A stretch of 64,000 nt of DNA from Leptospira bouyouniensis. Its GTDB lineage: Bacteria > Spirochaetota > Leptospiria > Leptospirales > Leptospiraceae. A model generated the notes under the pieces. That model had not been told where the DNA came from. It made no database searches and saw nothing but the letters and a program-made list of their open reading frames with translations. The position numbers and the translations under genes were made by a program. Location: positions 566,001 through 630,000 of the forward strand of contig NZ_RQFT01000012.1 of NCBI RefSeq assembly GCF_004769525.1. Direction: 5' to 3'. Numbering within the stretch: the first letter of the stretch is position 1; each line of letters opens with the position of its first letter. Shown here piece after piece: positions 48,624 to 57,343 of this stretch.

Positions 48624-51176
48624 TTAGTAGTCAATTTCCTCATCTCCGCTAAAGACCGACTTTTTTCGTTTCGGTGGTTTGGATTCAGTGGGTTTTTTCT
48701 CTACTTTTGTGTCTTGTTTTTTAGGTTCTACGGGTTTTTGTATGACTGGGCTTTGTGGTTTAGATTCTACCACATTCCAAGCCGAACCATGGTCGTTACA
48801 GATGTCTTTTGGTACGGTTTGTGGGATGAAGTATTCTTCCAAAAGGTCATGGCATTGGTTACTTGGGAGTTTGCCTGACATGCGACACACGGTTCGTTTG
48901 GTGATTTTGACATCAGCCAGCCAAGGGAATTCTTTTGCGGGTTCTTTTTCGAGGGCACGAGCCATAAATCGGCCCCAAACTGGTGCAGAAAGTTTCCCTC
49001 CTGTCATCCCTCGCCCGAGGGAAATAGTTCCTACATCATAACCAAACCATACCGAGGTGACAAGTTCAGGGGTATAACCCACAAACCATGCGTCACGGAA
49101 ATTATTAGTAGTCCCTGTTTTGCCATAAGCCTTCCGATTCAATCCATAGGAAAGTACACCTCGTCCCGTACCTTCTTCTACCACATCTTTCATCATCGAA
49201 GTGATGAGAAAGGCTGCCTCTTTTGAGATGATCTGTTTACGCTCTACATCTTCGTAATCTTTACGAAAGTCTTTGATGACATTACCTGCGTTGTCTTCCA
49301 CATACAGAACTGAGATCGGGTTTACTGTTTTTCCCCCGGAGGCGAGTGCCGCATAGGCACGTGTGAGTTCGTAAGGAGTGAGTTCAAAAGAACCAAGCGA
49401 AACACTAAAGTTATAAGGAATATCTCTTCCTTGCAATTGCAACAAACCACGTAGGCTCTCCATCAAATTGGAAAGTCCCACTTGTTCGAGGACTCGAACC
49501 GCCACTGAGTTTTTAGATTGTTCGAGAGCCTTTCGTAACAAGATAAACCCAGAGTATTCGCTACTGTAGTTTTCAGGTGCCCATTCATCTCCATCCTCCA
49601 TCAGGTATTGGAGTGGAGAGTCGGCAAATAATGTAGCAGGCGTTACGTTTTTTTCAGGGTCTGGGTTTTTTCCAGAATAATCCATTGCAGCCGCATACAA
49701 GACGGGTTTAAAAGCTGAACCAGGTTGGCGGAAGGCTTGGAAGGGACGAATTTGTTGGTTATCGGAACGAAATCCTGATCCACCTACGAGCGCTGTGATA
49801 TAACCTGTTTCTGGGCGAATGGCAATAAGCGAACCTTCCACTGGGAGTAGGTGGTCTTTTGTAATTTGGGACGTATAGTTTTTATCGAGAGTGTCACCTA
49901 GATAATCGTCTCCTGTAAGTAAGTTTAAGGCATAAAACTCATCGCGAATATCTTCTTGGTAAGCAGATGAGAAAGTTCGTTCAATTTTTGAAATTTTAAA
50001 TTTAAATTCTGGTAAGTCATACAAATCAGCGATTAAGGAATAGCCACTGCCATACAAATCATCAAAGGCATCAATGTTACGAAACGCACGTTGATTTGAC
50101 TCTATCGTTTGTCTTTGTAAGGCGGGAAGGAGTGCTTTTTCTGCTTCTTCTTGGTGGCGGATTTGGATGGTCGAATAAATTTTAAGTCCACCATTATACA
50201 AACGACTGGAACCAATCGAACGGATTAAATTTTTACGAATGTATTCTGTGACATAGGGAAACCTATTTAGTCTATCAGAAAAAGCAGAATCATTTGGAGA
50301 ACGATTGAGGTTTGTATAATATTCTTCTAAAATTCCAAATTCCTTTTCTGCATCGGCAACAGTCATCCTTCCATTTTCCACGAGTTTACGAAATACAACT
50401 CTCACTTTGTTCATGCTAGAAACTGGGTTTACAATTGGGCTAAATTGAGTGGGTCTTGTGGTAAGGCTTGCAAGGATTGCCGCTTCGCCCCAAGATAAAT
50501 CTTGGACTTCTTTTCGAAAGTAAAACCGAGACGCAGCACCTACACCAATCGTTCCGTGCCCAAGTGGGATTTCGTTCAAATATACTTCTAGGATTTTGTC
50601 TTTTGGATACACAAGTTCGAGTAAAATGGCAAGCCATGCTTCTCTCGCTTTCCTTGCAATGGAACGTTCGATGGATAAAAACTTTAACCTTGCAACCTGT
50701 TGTGTGATTGTGGAAGCACCTTCTTTCACTCGGCCTGCCATTAGGTTCACTACAAACGCACGTGCAATCCCTTTGAGATCAATTCCATTATGTGAATAAA
50801 ACGAATTATCCTCTGTTGATAAAAAACATTGGATCACTTTGTGGCGATTGTCAGCGGAATAGTTGGTTTCTTCTGACTTTAGTTGTTCTAACTTAACGGG
50901 AATACGAGAAAATTTATAATATTCGGCGATGGGTTCGTATTCCCCTTTGTCATTTAATCCGTATAAGGTGGATGGGATATCATAAACGGCAGCTTCCCCT
51001 AATCGGAAAAAATCTTTTACCGAACCTGTAAGCAAAAAACCGTTTAAAACTCCAAATCCTAAAATGGCAAGGAAGGTGTTTCTAACTTTTTTGTCTCCAG
51101 TCCAAATCCTTTCTGTGACGATCCGAAACCAAATGATAAAATACTTTTCAAAGAGCCCAACGGGTTCTTGTTTCAT
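48624..51176 (-). CDS. Penicillin-binding protein 1A (GT51 and transpeptidase)
   Basis: 850 residues. Cytoplasmic start and one membrane helix (~37-52), then the GT51 glycosyltransferase ('CFLSTEDNSFYSHNGIDLKG', 'ASTITQQVARLKFLSIERSI'). A transpeptidase follows, with S487-x2-K490 ('QPGSAFKPVLYAA'), 'EQSKNSVAVRV' and K686 in 'AYGKTGTTNNFRDAW'. A C-terminal ~70-residue Lys/Pro-rich tail ends it. It polymerises and cross-links peptidoglycan. It lies 59 bases upstream of the bactofilin gene on the same strand. All catalytic motifs are intact. Confidence 0.95.
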   Translation of the reverse strand: MKQEPVGLFEKYFIIWFRIVTERIWTGDKKVRNTFLAILGFGVLNGFLLTGSVKDFFRLGEAAVYDIPSTLYGLNDKGEYEPIAEYYKFSRIPVKLEQLKSEETNYSADNRHKVIQCFLSTEDNSFYSHNGIDLKGIARAFVVNLMAGRVKEGASTITQQVARLKFLSIERSIARKAREAWLAILLELVYPKDKILEVYLNEIPLGHGTIGVGAASRFYFRKEVQDLSWGEAAILASLTTRPTQFSPIVNPVSSMNKVRVVFRKLVENGRMTVADAEKEFGILEEYYTNLNRSPNDSAFSDRLNRFPYVTEYIRKNLIRSIGSSRLYNGGLKIYSTIQIRHQEEAEKALLPALQRQTIESNQRAFRNIDAFDDLYGSGYSLIADLYDLPEFKFKISKIERTFSSAYQEDIRDEFYALNLLTGDDYLGDTLDKNYTSQITKDHLLPVEGSLIAIRPETGYITALVGGSGFRSDNQQIRPFQAFRQPGSAFKPVLYAAAMDYSGKNPDPEKNVTPATLFADSPLQYLMEDGDEWAPENYSSEYSGFILLRKALEQSKNSVAVRVLEQVGLSNLMESLRGLLQLQGRDIPYNFSVSLGSFELTPYELTRAYAALASGGKTVNPISVLYVEDNAGNVIKDFRKDYEDVERKQIISKEAAFLITSMMKDVVEEGTGRGVLSYGLNRKAYGKTGTTNNFRDAWFVGYTPELVTSVWFGYDVGTISLGRGMTGGKLSAPVWGRFMARALEKEPAKEFPWLADVKITKRTVCRMSGKLPSNQCHDLLEEYFIPQTVPKDICNDHGSAWNVVESKPQSPVIQKPVEPKKQDTKVEKKPTESKPPKRKKSVFSGDEEIDY

Positions 51177-51200
51177 ACAATTTCCTTTTTCAAATTCCTA

Positions 51201-52271
51201 CTAAACGAGCGGTGAAAATTCCTTCATATGGTCAATGCCATGGTAACGAAGGCCCGTATCCAAATTATACCCACCAAGAGAGTCCAGAATCTTGGATCGG
51301 CTCTCTGGTGAAAAACTATATTCATAAGCTCTGGTTAAAATTTCTTTGCAAGCTTGGCTTGCTTGGTTTAGGAGTTCGATGAAAGAATCGTTGAACTTGC
51401 GGTTTGGGTCTGCCGGGTAAAACCATTCTCGTTTTTCATCATTCATGATCTTGGGATTGATAGTCTCAATTGTTGGTAACATGAGAACACTTGCATTGTA
51501 TCTATGAAAGGTCAAAGTATCCACTACATTGACTAAGCCACGCATGAAAGCACTCCTTGAATCCAAAGTAGAAGTGAACCGATAAAACCCAAGGTAGGAT
51601 TCATTTAAGATATCCCCTGGGATGATTTTTTTTTCAGAGCCAATGTATGAGGATTGGAATTCTTTTGGGAAAGTTTCCTTTAATGATTGTAACCAAAAGT
51701 TCCAAAGTACTGGGTCCATTTTGTTTTTGATCCCAACTGTACGGTGGCGGATATCAATGTATTGAGGGAAATCATATTCTCTGGCATTCATTCCCCACCT
51801 GTGGTTGATGAGCAGGGTATCAAGTCCAAACTCTACCTTCATATGGTTCACTTGGGCTTGGTAGGAAATCTTTTTATCGTCGTTATAATAGTCACCAGAG
51901 ATATAAAAAATATAAGGGTGGGTTTGGATATCGACCACACAGTGGCAGATATAACCCAGTGTGAAGGCAAGGAAACGGTCGCGGTAGAGTCCCATCTCAG
52001 TGTCATACACTTGGTCAAGAAAACTCAAAATCAGTTCTGCCACTTTATGGTGATGAGCAAGGTCTCCAAAAAATGCGGCCTTCTTTGTTCGTTTGGGTTG
52101 TAGTACATGGTAAAAATAAAAGATATCAGGAGCAACAGCACCTAAGTTGGCATAGGAGGCAACATCTGGCCTTGCCAGTAAATTCGCAATTTTCCTGTGG
52201 GTGGCATTGCCATGTTCCAAGTGTTTTTTTACTTGGGAGAGTGCTTCAATATGTGTGATCTTTCCTGCCAT
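51201..52271 (-). CDS. Zinc-dependent phospholipase C-like protein
   Basis: 356 residues, without signal peptide. The family histidines and acids are visible: 'GKITHIEALSQV', 'NLGAVAPDIFYFYH', 'FFGDLAHHHKVAELIL' and 'LGYICHCVVDIQTHPYIFYI'. These resemble the zinc-dependent PLC/S1-P1 nuclease-like fold of intracellular bacterial members. No substrate can be given; the absence of a secretion signal argues against a secreted toxin. It ends 24 bases upstream of the PBP1A gene and may be the first gene of that unit. Confidence 0.82.
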   Translation of the reverse strand: MAGKITHIEALSQVKKHLEHGNATHRKIANLLARPDVASYANLGAVAPDIFYFYHVLQPKRTKKAAFFGDLAHHHKVAELILSFLDQVYDTEMGLYRDRFLAFTLGYICHCVVDIQTHPYIFYISGDYYNDDKKISYQAQVNHMKVEFGLDTLLINHRWGMNAREYDFPQYIDIRHRTVGIKNKMDPVLWNFWLQSLKETFPKEFQSSYIGSEKKIIPGDILNESYLGFYRFTSTLDSRSAFMRGLVNVVDTLTFHRYNASVLMLPTIETINPKIMNDEKREWFYPADPNRKFNDSFIELLNQASQACKEILTRAYEYSFSPESRSKILDSLGGYNLDTGLRYHGIDHMKEFSPLV

Positions 52272-52328
52272 TTTCTACTTTTTTGACTTTATGGATTGGA
52301 ACCTATTGAAAGGTTTATCTTAAATCCT

Positions 52329-53597
52329 ATGACATCAATCGAAAAACTAAAGTTTTTGAAAGAAGACCAAGTGCGAACTTTGGCTAAAGAATTCGGAACC
52401 CCTCTCTTTGTCTATTCTGAGAAAGAAATTGAACAAAAATGTGACGATACGTTGGCTTTTCCCAATGCATTTGGGTTACAAGTCCGTTATGCTATGAAGG
52501 CAAATCCCAATTCCAATATCTTACAAATCATGAAAAAAAAGGGCATCCTGATTGATGCATCGTCGGAACACGAAGTGGTTCGGGCTTTGCATTTTGGATT
52601 TTCTCCCGAATCCATTATGCTCACTTCTCAAGAATTCCCAAAGGCATTTGTGGAACTCATTGGAAAGGGTGTTAAGTTCAATGCTTGTTCCCTCCGTCAA
52701 TTGGAACTTTTTGGACAATCGTTTCCTGGTAAATCTGTATCCATTCGTTTTAACCCTGGCCTTGGATCTGGCCATACGAAAAAAACTGATGTGGGTGGTG
52801 TGACATCTTCCTTTGGGATTTGGCATGAAAAACTGGATGAAGTAAAAGCTATCGTCAGCAAATACAACCTAGTTGTGGAAAAAGTCCATACACATATCGG
52901 ATCAGGTAGTGACCCTGAAGTATGGAAGGCTGTGGCAAAATACACACTGGAATATGCAGAAAGTTTCCCTTCGGTCACGGTTGTGAGCCTTGGTGGTGGT
53001 TATAAAGTGGGTCGTATGGAAGATGAAAAATCGACCAACTTGCAAACGATAGGTGCTCCGGTCAAAATTCAATTTGAAGAATTTGCCGAAAAACATGGAA
53101 GAAAACTCATCTTAGAGATTGAACCAGGTACTTACCTCATTGCGTTATGTGGGGCTCTACTCACGACAGTGGATGATAAAGTAGACACAGGTAAAAATGG
53201 ATTTCAATTTTTGAAATTGGATACAGGTATGGATTCGAACACAAGGCCTTCACTTTACGGAGCACGCCATCCCCTTGTCACTGTGAAAAAAGATGGTGGC
53301 TCACCTTCATCTAACAAAGAGTATGTGGTTGTCGGCCATTGTTGTGAGTCAGGCGATGTGTTCACCCAAAAAGAAGGGGGAGAACCCATCACAAGGCTTA
53401 TGGGAGAAGCAGAAATTGGAGACTATGTGGTGATGGAAGCTGTGGGAGCATATTGTTCTAGTATGTCTACAAAGAATTACAATAGTTTTCCTGAAACAGC
53501 AGAAGTATTACTTCGTAAAGATGGAACAACTAAACTCATCCGTAAAAAAGAACCAGTGATGGAAATTTTCCGAAACGAAATTCTAGTAGTGGAATGA
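52329..53597 (+). CDS. lysA: Diaminopimelate decarboxylase
   Basis: 422 residues from ATG 52329 (a TTG at 52296 would add 11). PLP fold-type III enzyme making lysine from meso-diaminopimelate. PLP lysine K57 in 'YAMKANPN', 'SSEHEVVRALHFGF', 'RFNPGLGSGHTKKTDVGG', 'HIGSGSD', 'LEIEPGTYL' and the substrate motif 'CCESGDVF'. 'ESGD' favours DAP over ornithine decarboxylase. It overlaps ispD by ATGA. Confidence 0.92.
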   Translation: MTSIEKLKFLKEDQVRTLAKEFGTPLFVYSEKEIEQKCDDTLAFPNAFGLQVRYAMKANPNSNILQIMKKKGILIDASSEHEVVRALHFGFSPESIMLTSQEFPKAFVELIGKGVKFNACSLRQLELFGQSFPGKSVSIRFNPGLGSGHTKKTDVGGVTSSFGIWHEKLDEVKAIVSKYNLVVEKVHTHIGSGSDPEVWKAVAKYTLEYAESFPSVTVVSLGGGYKVGRMEDEKSTNLQTIGAPVKIQFEEFAEKHGRKLILEIEPGTYLIALCGALLTTVDDKVDTGKNGFQFLKLDTGMDSNTRPSLYGARHPLVTVKKDGGSPSSNKEYVVVGHCCESGDVFTQKEGGEPITRLMGEAEIGDYVVMEAVGAYCSSMSTKNYNSFPETAEVLLRKDGTTKLIRKKEPVMEIFRNEILVVE

Positions 53598-54289
53598 ACA
53601 ATCTATATGCAATCCTACTTGCCGGTGGAACGGGGAGTAGGATGGGTCTTGAGATTCCAAAACAATTTTTACACTTAAGAGGAGAGTCTCTTCTTCGGCA
53701 TTCAGTCAAACGATTCCAAAGGTTTGGACTATTAAAATCAATGGTTGTTGTTTCTCATCCTGATTGGATTTTGGAAACGGAAAAAGAGTTGGAAGATTTA
53801 CTTGCACCTAACGATCGAATTGTGGAAGGTGGTGAGACTCGTCATCTTTCTACCTTACAGGGAATTAAATCTTTAACATATGATGAAAAAGATATTTTTT
53901 TCATCCATGATGTTGCAAGGCCTAGTTTTAAACAAAACGAACTCTTCCAACTGGTGGAACAAACTAAAATTTTTGGAGCTGCTTCTATTGTTTGTCCTGT
54001 GACTGAAAGTTTAGTGCGAGTGAAACTCCACCAAAACTACACTGAAGAACCATTAAAACGAGAGGAAGTATATGCTGTGAAAACCCCACAATCAGTGGCA
54101 GGTTTTATGATAAACGAACTATTGTTAGAAGCATTGCCTTCCAATCCAAAACTTCATCCCACAGATCTTTGTACTTGGATGGGGAAACGCAAAGTAGGAA
54201 TGGTTGAAACAGATTTTCATAATACAAAAGTAACAAGCCCCGGGGATATTACCCTTGCAGATTCACTTTATATAGAAGATCTTACCTAA
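53594..54289 (+). CDS. ispD: 2-C-methyl-D-erythritol 4-phosphate cytidylyltransferase
   Basis: 231 residues, normal length. MEP-pathway enzyme joining CTP to methylerythritol phosphate. Motifs: 'AILLAGGTGSRMGLEIPKQF' (CTP loop), 'FIHDVARPSF' and 'VYAVKTPQSV', where IspD usually has Gln-Thr-Pro-Gln. That change and overall similarity leave TarI-type ribitol phosphate cytidylyltransferase as a weaker alternative. It is translationally coupled to lysA, an unrelated pathway. Confidence 0.85.
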   Translation: MNNLYAILLAGGTGSRMGLEIPKQFLHLRGESLLRHSVKRFQRFGLLKSMVVVSHPDWILETEKELEDLLAPNDRIVEGGETRHLSTLQGIKSLTYDEKDIFFIHDVARPSFKQNELFQLVEQTKIFGAASIVCPVTESLVRVKLHQNYTEEPLKREEVYAVKTPQSVAGFMINELLLEALPSNPKLHPTDLCTWMGKRKVGMVETDFHNTKVTSPGDITLADSLYIEDLT

Positions 54290-54290
54290 C

Positions 54291-55385
54291 TTATCTTCCG
54301 TGAAATAATTTAAATCTCTGTTTCCAAATCCAAACTCGAAAAAGATTTTTATTATCGATCGTATCAATTTGGATGCCAAAACCTCTTGGTTTTCCATATT
54401 TTCCTTGTGGGTTTGACCACCTGACAACACCTGCAACCGAAATTTCCCCAGATCGAGTTTGGATTTTCACACGACAAGGTTCGTTTTCATTGAGTACCGT
54501 TTCTGATTCAATGTACATTCCTTCCAAAGAAACATTGAGTAAGGTTGCATTGGTTGATTCGTTTTTTTTATTTTGGAAGGTTACCGGATTGGAAACGGGG
54601 TAACGCGGTGCGAAAACTCGGTGTAAAAATGATTCATAGATTTGTTTCTCTTCCTTTTGGGCAATGAGGAATAATAACTGCACACCTGCAATTTCAGTTC
54701 CGTCGGCTTCTTTATCAATCCGTACCACCTTGCCTTCGACAGAAATTGAAGCTGGTTCTCTGTTTTCTTTTTCCAAGGTAAGGAGTAAATTGATTGGATC
54801 CCCAGGTTTTAAGAAATGGTGTTTGGTTAGGGGGAGTAATACTCCGTTTTTCGAGATGTTAATGGTTAGTCCATCTCCCTCTCTTTCTCCATCAGCATTG
54901 GTCCAATGGAAAGGGATGGGATGAGTCTCTCGGTACTTGGAACGCCACCCGCGACGAGTAGGACTCAGATACGGTGCGGCAATTTCTCTTCTTAGAAAAT
55001 AAAAAGCAATCGCAAGTAAGACTGTTGTGATCCCCAAATTCCAAACAATGTCAGTGGTTTTAATGCGAATGCCTGCGAGGAAAAATTTTTTCCCAAGCGA
55101 TACAGAAAAGACCATCCATATATTGTATGTTAGGATAAGGAATGTAAAACAAAGGAATAGATAATACCCAAACTTTTTTTTGCTGATCAGTCCGTAAGCG
55201 ATAATGGCACTTAGAAAAGAAAACACATACTGCCAAGGTTGGATCCTTGTGAGGATCATTCCAACATGGTCAAAATCCAAGTCATACAAGGATGCAATGG
55301 CAAAAAAGATAATAAATGGTACCGCAAAAAAACCAAGCGTTACTAGTAGAACAGGAATTGGATAATTGAAGAAACGAAAAGTCAC
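54291..55385 (-). CDS. Membrane protein with two PilZ domains
   Basis: 364 residues. Four hydrophobic segments fill residues ~8-130. The soluble part holds two tandem PilZ-like domains. The first has the c-di-GMP motif parts 'RRGWR' (RxxxR) and 'INISKNGVLL' (N/DxSxxG). The second has 'YPVSNPVTF' and 'LNVSLEGMYIES', with only the second half of the motif clear. It may sense c-di-GMP at the membrane. It ends one base from ispD (convergent). Confidence 0.83.
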   Translation of the reverse strand: MTFRFFNYPIPVLLVTLGFFAVPFIIFFAIASLYDLDFDHVGMILTRIQPWQYVFSFLSAIIAYGLISKKKFGYYLFLCFTFLILTYNIWMVFSVSLGKKFFLAGIRIKTTDIVWNLGITTVLLAIAFYFLRREIAAPYLSPTRRGWRSKYRETHPIPFHWTNADGEREGDGLTINISKNGVLLPLTKHHFLKPGDPINLLLTLEKENREPASISVEGKVVRIDKEADGTEIAGVQLLFLIAQKEEKQIYESFLHRVFAPRYPVSNPVTFQNKKNESTNATLLNVSLEGMYIESETVLNENEPCRVKIQTRSGEISVAGVVRWSNPQGKYGKPRGFGIQIDTIDNKNLFRVWIWKQRFKLFHGR

Positions 55386-55443
55386 CCGAAAATAAAACTG
55401 CTTTTTTTGCTTTTAGTCAACTTATTTTTGAACTTTGGTTTCT

Positions 55444-55989
55444 TTAATCATTGGAACTTGGTTCTTGTTCTGTGGCTTGAGACGGTTCATCTTTGGGCGA
55501 ATCTTGTGTGTTCTCCTCAGTCATTGTGACAGAATCTGTGCTTCCGGCATTGGGTTCCTTAGTCGGAATCCCGTTGATTAGAATATGCAATTCTTTTTGT
55601 TTTTCTGAGATGTTATCTTCTACGGCCGTTAGTCGGTTGATGATACTATGCAAAATCACCGATAAAAACCCGGGACTTTCCTTTCCCATTCCTAAAAAAA
55701 TATCTTTCGTGATGATCCCAACCTTTGTATCTTCCGCAGCTGCGACAATTGTTGCGGCACGAGGAGAAGGGAATACAAGTGCCATTTCTCCGAAAAATTC
55801 TCCGGGTTTGATGTCTCTCACATACTGGTCTTCGCCAGAAGTTTTCCGTTTGAATACCTGTAATAAACCTGAAAACACAAAGTACATCTTGCCATTACAT
55901 TCTTCCCCTTCTGAAAATACTTTTGTGCCTTGGGCAAAATGGTCGATACGAACTTCGGTTATATACTTTCGTAAATGTTCTACATTCAT
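55444..55989 (-). CDS. Cyclic nucleotide-binding domain protein (second of pair)
   Basis: 181 residues. Residues ~10-115 are a cNMP-binding fold with the phosphate-binding cassette 'IKPGEFFGEMALVFPSPRAA'. A short helix follows, then an acidic, disordered Ser/Glu/Pro-rich tail ('ENTQDSPKDEPSQATEQEPS'). No HTH, so it is not a Crp-type regulator. The ATGA overlap with the gene at 55986 shows the two are translated together. Confidence 0.9.
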   Translation of the reverse strand: MNVEHLRKYITEVRIDHFAQGTKVFSEGEECNGKMYFVFSGLLQVFKRKTSGEDQYVRDIKPGEFFGEMALVFPSPRAATIVAAAEDTKVGIITKDIFLGMGKESPGFLSVILHSIINRLTAVEDNISEKQKELHILINGIPTKEPNAGSTDSVTMTEENTQDSPKDEPSQATEQEPSSND

Positions 55990-56408
55990 TTGGTTTCATC
56001 CTTTTGGATTTCTTCGATCATTTTGTCGAGTTCAGCAAGCCTTGCTTCCGCCCGATGGAGTTTTTCCACTGTACTCTTTGTGAGTTGGAATAAAAAATGT
56101 GTGTTGATTCTAGCTAATTTTTCAAATTGGTCTTCGCGTAATATTCCAACACGTGCATTTGCAGAGACAACACTGATTGTCATGGCACGTGGTCTTCGTG
56201 TGATGAGGGAAAGTTCACCAAAAAATTCACCCGGTCCAAGTCCTTTAATCACCTCTTGAGATCCATCTGGCATCCGTTTGGTGACAGCAAACATCCCACT
56301 CATGATACAATACATACTGCCATCATGTGGATCACCTTCTCGAAAAATCACATCCCCACGAAGATACACTTGTGTAGAGATGTTTTGCATAAATTCCAGT
56401 ATGTTCAT
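55986..56408 (-). CDS. Cyclic nucleotide-binding domain protein (first of pair)
   Basis: 140 residues: a single cNMP-binding domain with cassette 'LGPGEFFGELSLITRRPRAM' followed by a helix 'TVEKLHRAEARLAELDKMIE'. It lacks an HTH or catalytic domain. The Arg in 'RRPRAM' that contacts the cyclic phosphate is kept, so binding of cAMP or cGMP is plausible. It is a paralogue of the next gene, which it overlaps by four bases; the two may form a heterodimer. Confidence 0.9.
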   Translation of the reverse strand: MNILEFMQNISTQVYLRGDVIFREGDPHDGSMYCIMSGMFAVTKRMPDGSQEVIKGLGPGEFFGELSLITRRPRAMTISVVSANARVGILREDQFEKLARINTHFLFQLTKSTVEKLHRAEARLAELDKMIEEIQKDETK

Positions 56409-56526
56409 CGGACTTATCCTATAGGTATCTGACAGTCATATAAAATTCCAAAACAAAGGCAAGTGAATCATAAAATCTCACTAGACAGAATTCCCTAGTA
56501 CAAAAACCTGCTTATACAACCACAAT

Positions 56527-56608
56527 GCGGGCGTGGCGAAATTGGCAGACGCACCAGATTTAGGTTCTGGCGCCGTGAGGCGTGGGGGTTCAAGTCCCTC
56601 CGCCCGCA
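56527..56608 (+). tRNA. tRNA-Leu (TAG anticodon)
   Basis: Cloverleaf with acceptor stem GCGGGCG/CGCCCGC, anticodon stem CCAGA/TCTGG, loop TTTAGGT with anticodon TAG, a class II variable arm (CGCCGTGAGGCG) and T arm GGGGG-TTCAAGT-CCCTC. CCA is not encoded, unlike the tRNA-Met in this window. A TATACA at 56513 may be its -10 box. The repeat region starts within 80 bases downstream. Confidence 0.95.
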
Positions 56609-56683
56609 AAACAAAACTTTCTTACTCATTCCAAACATTCAAATGGACCACCACACCCGGAGGGGCTTGAACAGTGGCGCGAC

Positions 56684-56721
56684 CAGAAACTGTGACGACC
56701 CATAGGGAGTCATAGTTTCTG
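56684..56721. repeat. Long hairpin leading into repeat copy 1
   Basis: CAGAAACTGTGAC (56684-56696) pairs with GTCATAGTTTCTG (56709-56721) with one mismatch, and an inner CCC/GGG pair closes the loop. The left arm is unique to copy 1; the right arm is inside the 124-bp repeat. Confidence 0.7.
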
Positions 56722-56821
56722 CAAGTTTGCCAGGAAGGCAAACGTCGAGCGACGCCGTGCCTCGAAGCGTAGCAAACACACGAAGTGTTTGCAGCGAAAG
56801 AGGCAAGTCCCGAAGCAGAAC
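56698..56821. repeat. 124-bp structured direct repeat, copy 1
   Basis: Identical over 124 bases to 56915-57038 (offset 217), then ~75-80% similar for about 33 more. It contains three hairpins: GTTTGCC-aggaa-GGCAAAC (56725-56743), CGTCG-ag-CGACG (56743-56754), and TGCCTC...GAGGCA (56758-56805) enclosing GCAAACAC-acgaa-GTGTTTGC. The hairpins suggest a mobile or RNA-structured intergenic element. Confidence 0.9.
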
Positions 56822-56914
56822 AGATTGTAAATAGAACTTGGCTTAGTACGAAAGAACAAACTAATCTTAGTTAACGATATGATCTTAGATATGTAAACAT
56901 CAATGTCTCTTCCT

Positions 56915-57038
56915 ACCCATAGGGAGTCATAGTTTCTGCAAGTTTGCCAGGAAGGCAAACGTCGAGCGACGCCGTGCCTCGAAGCGTAGCAAACACACGA
57001 AGTGTTTGCAGCGAAAGAGGCAAGTCCCGAAGCAGAAC
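56915..57038. repeat. 124-bp structured direct repeat, copy 2
   Basis: Perfect copy of 56698-56821 with the same three hairpins. The left flank differs, so the outer hairpin seen in front of copy 1 is missing here. The 93-base spacer between copies has no coding signal. Confidence 0.9.
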
Positions 57039-57146
57039 CGTTTGTCAATAGAGCTTGGCTTAAAACGAAAAATCAAATAAATCTTTGTGGAGATTCAATT
57101 CCTGATCACATTACACTTATTTCTTCTACTTTATGGTGAGTATCTT

Positions 57147-57226
57147 TATCATCCCACCCTCGCGCCAGCGATTGCAGCGGAAATCCTTTCGCAGAGCGAA
57201 AGATTGGAGCGGAAAGCGCGGTCGTG
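57147..57226. repeat. Hairpin-rich GC-richer intergenic element
   Basis: An 80-base stretch richer in GC than its AT-rich flanks. CTTTCGC-aga-GCGAAAG (57186-57202) forms a clean hairpin. It is flanked by imperfect direct repeats GATTGCAGCGGAAA and GATTGGAGCGGAAA, and by CGCGC/GCGCG at the ends. It looks like another dispersed intergenic element but only one copy is in this window. Confidence 0.45.
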
Positions 57227-57343
57227 CTAAATGACGAGTCTGCTCCTCTAACAAATCCGAGGCGCCCAAGGAAACTTACACTGGTTTTTTGAAATCAAAA
57301 AATGTTTCGACATTCACTTGTCAGGTGATGGAATTTGGTATGC

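Noticed and set aside
55493..56083. 196-codon plus-strand ORF opposite the cNMP genes
   Set aside because: It lies antisense to two well-supported, coupled cNMP-binding genes.
56710..57048. 112-codon minus-strand ORF spanning both 124-bp repeats
   Set aside because: It is made mostly of the repeat itself; the peptide occurs twice in shifted frames, there is no ribosome site, and the sequence is hairpin-constrained. Treated as spurious.
56609..57343. Integrated prophage or genomic island at tRNA-Leu
   Set aside because: No integrase, no repeat of the tRNA 3' end and no phage genes were seen; only repeats and small genes.
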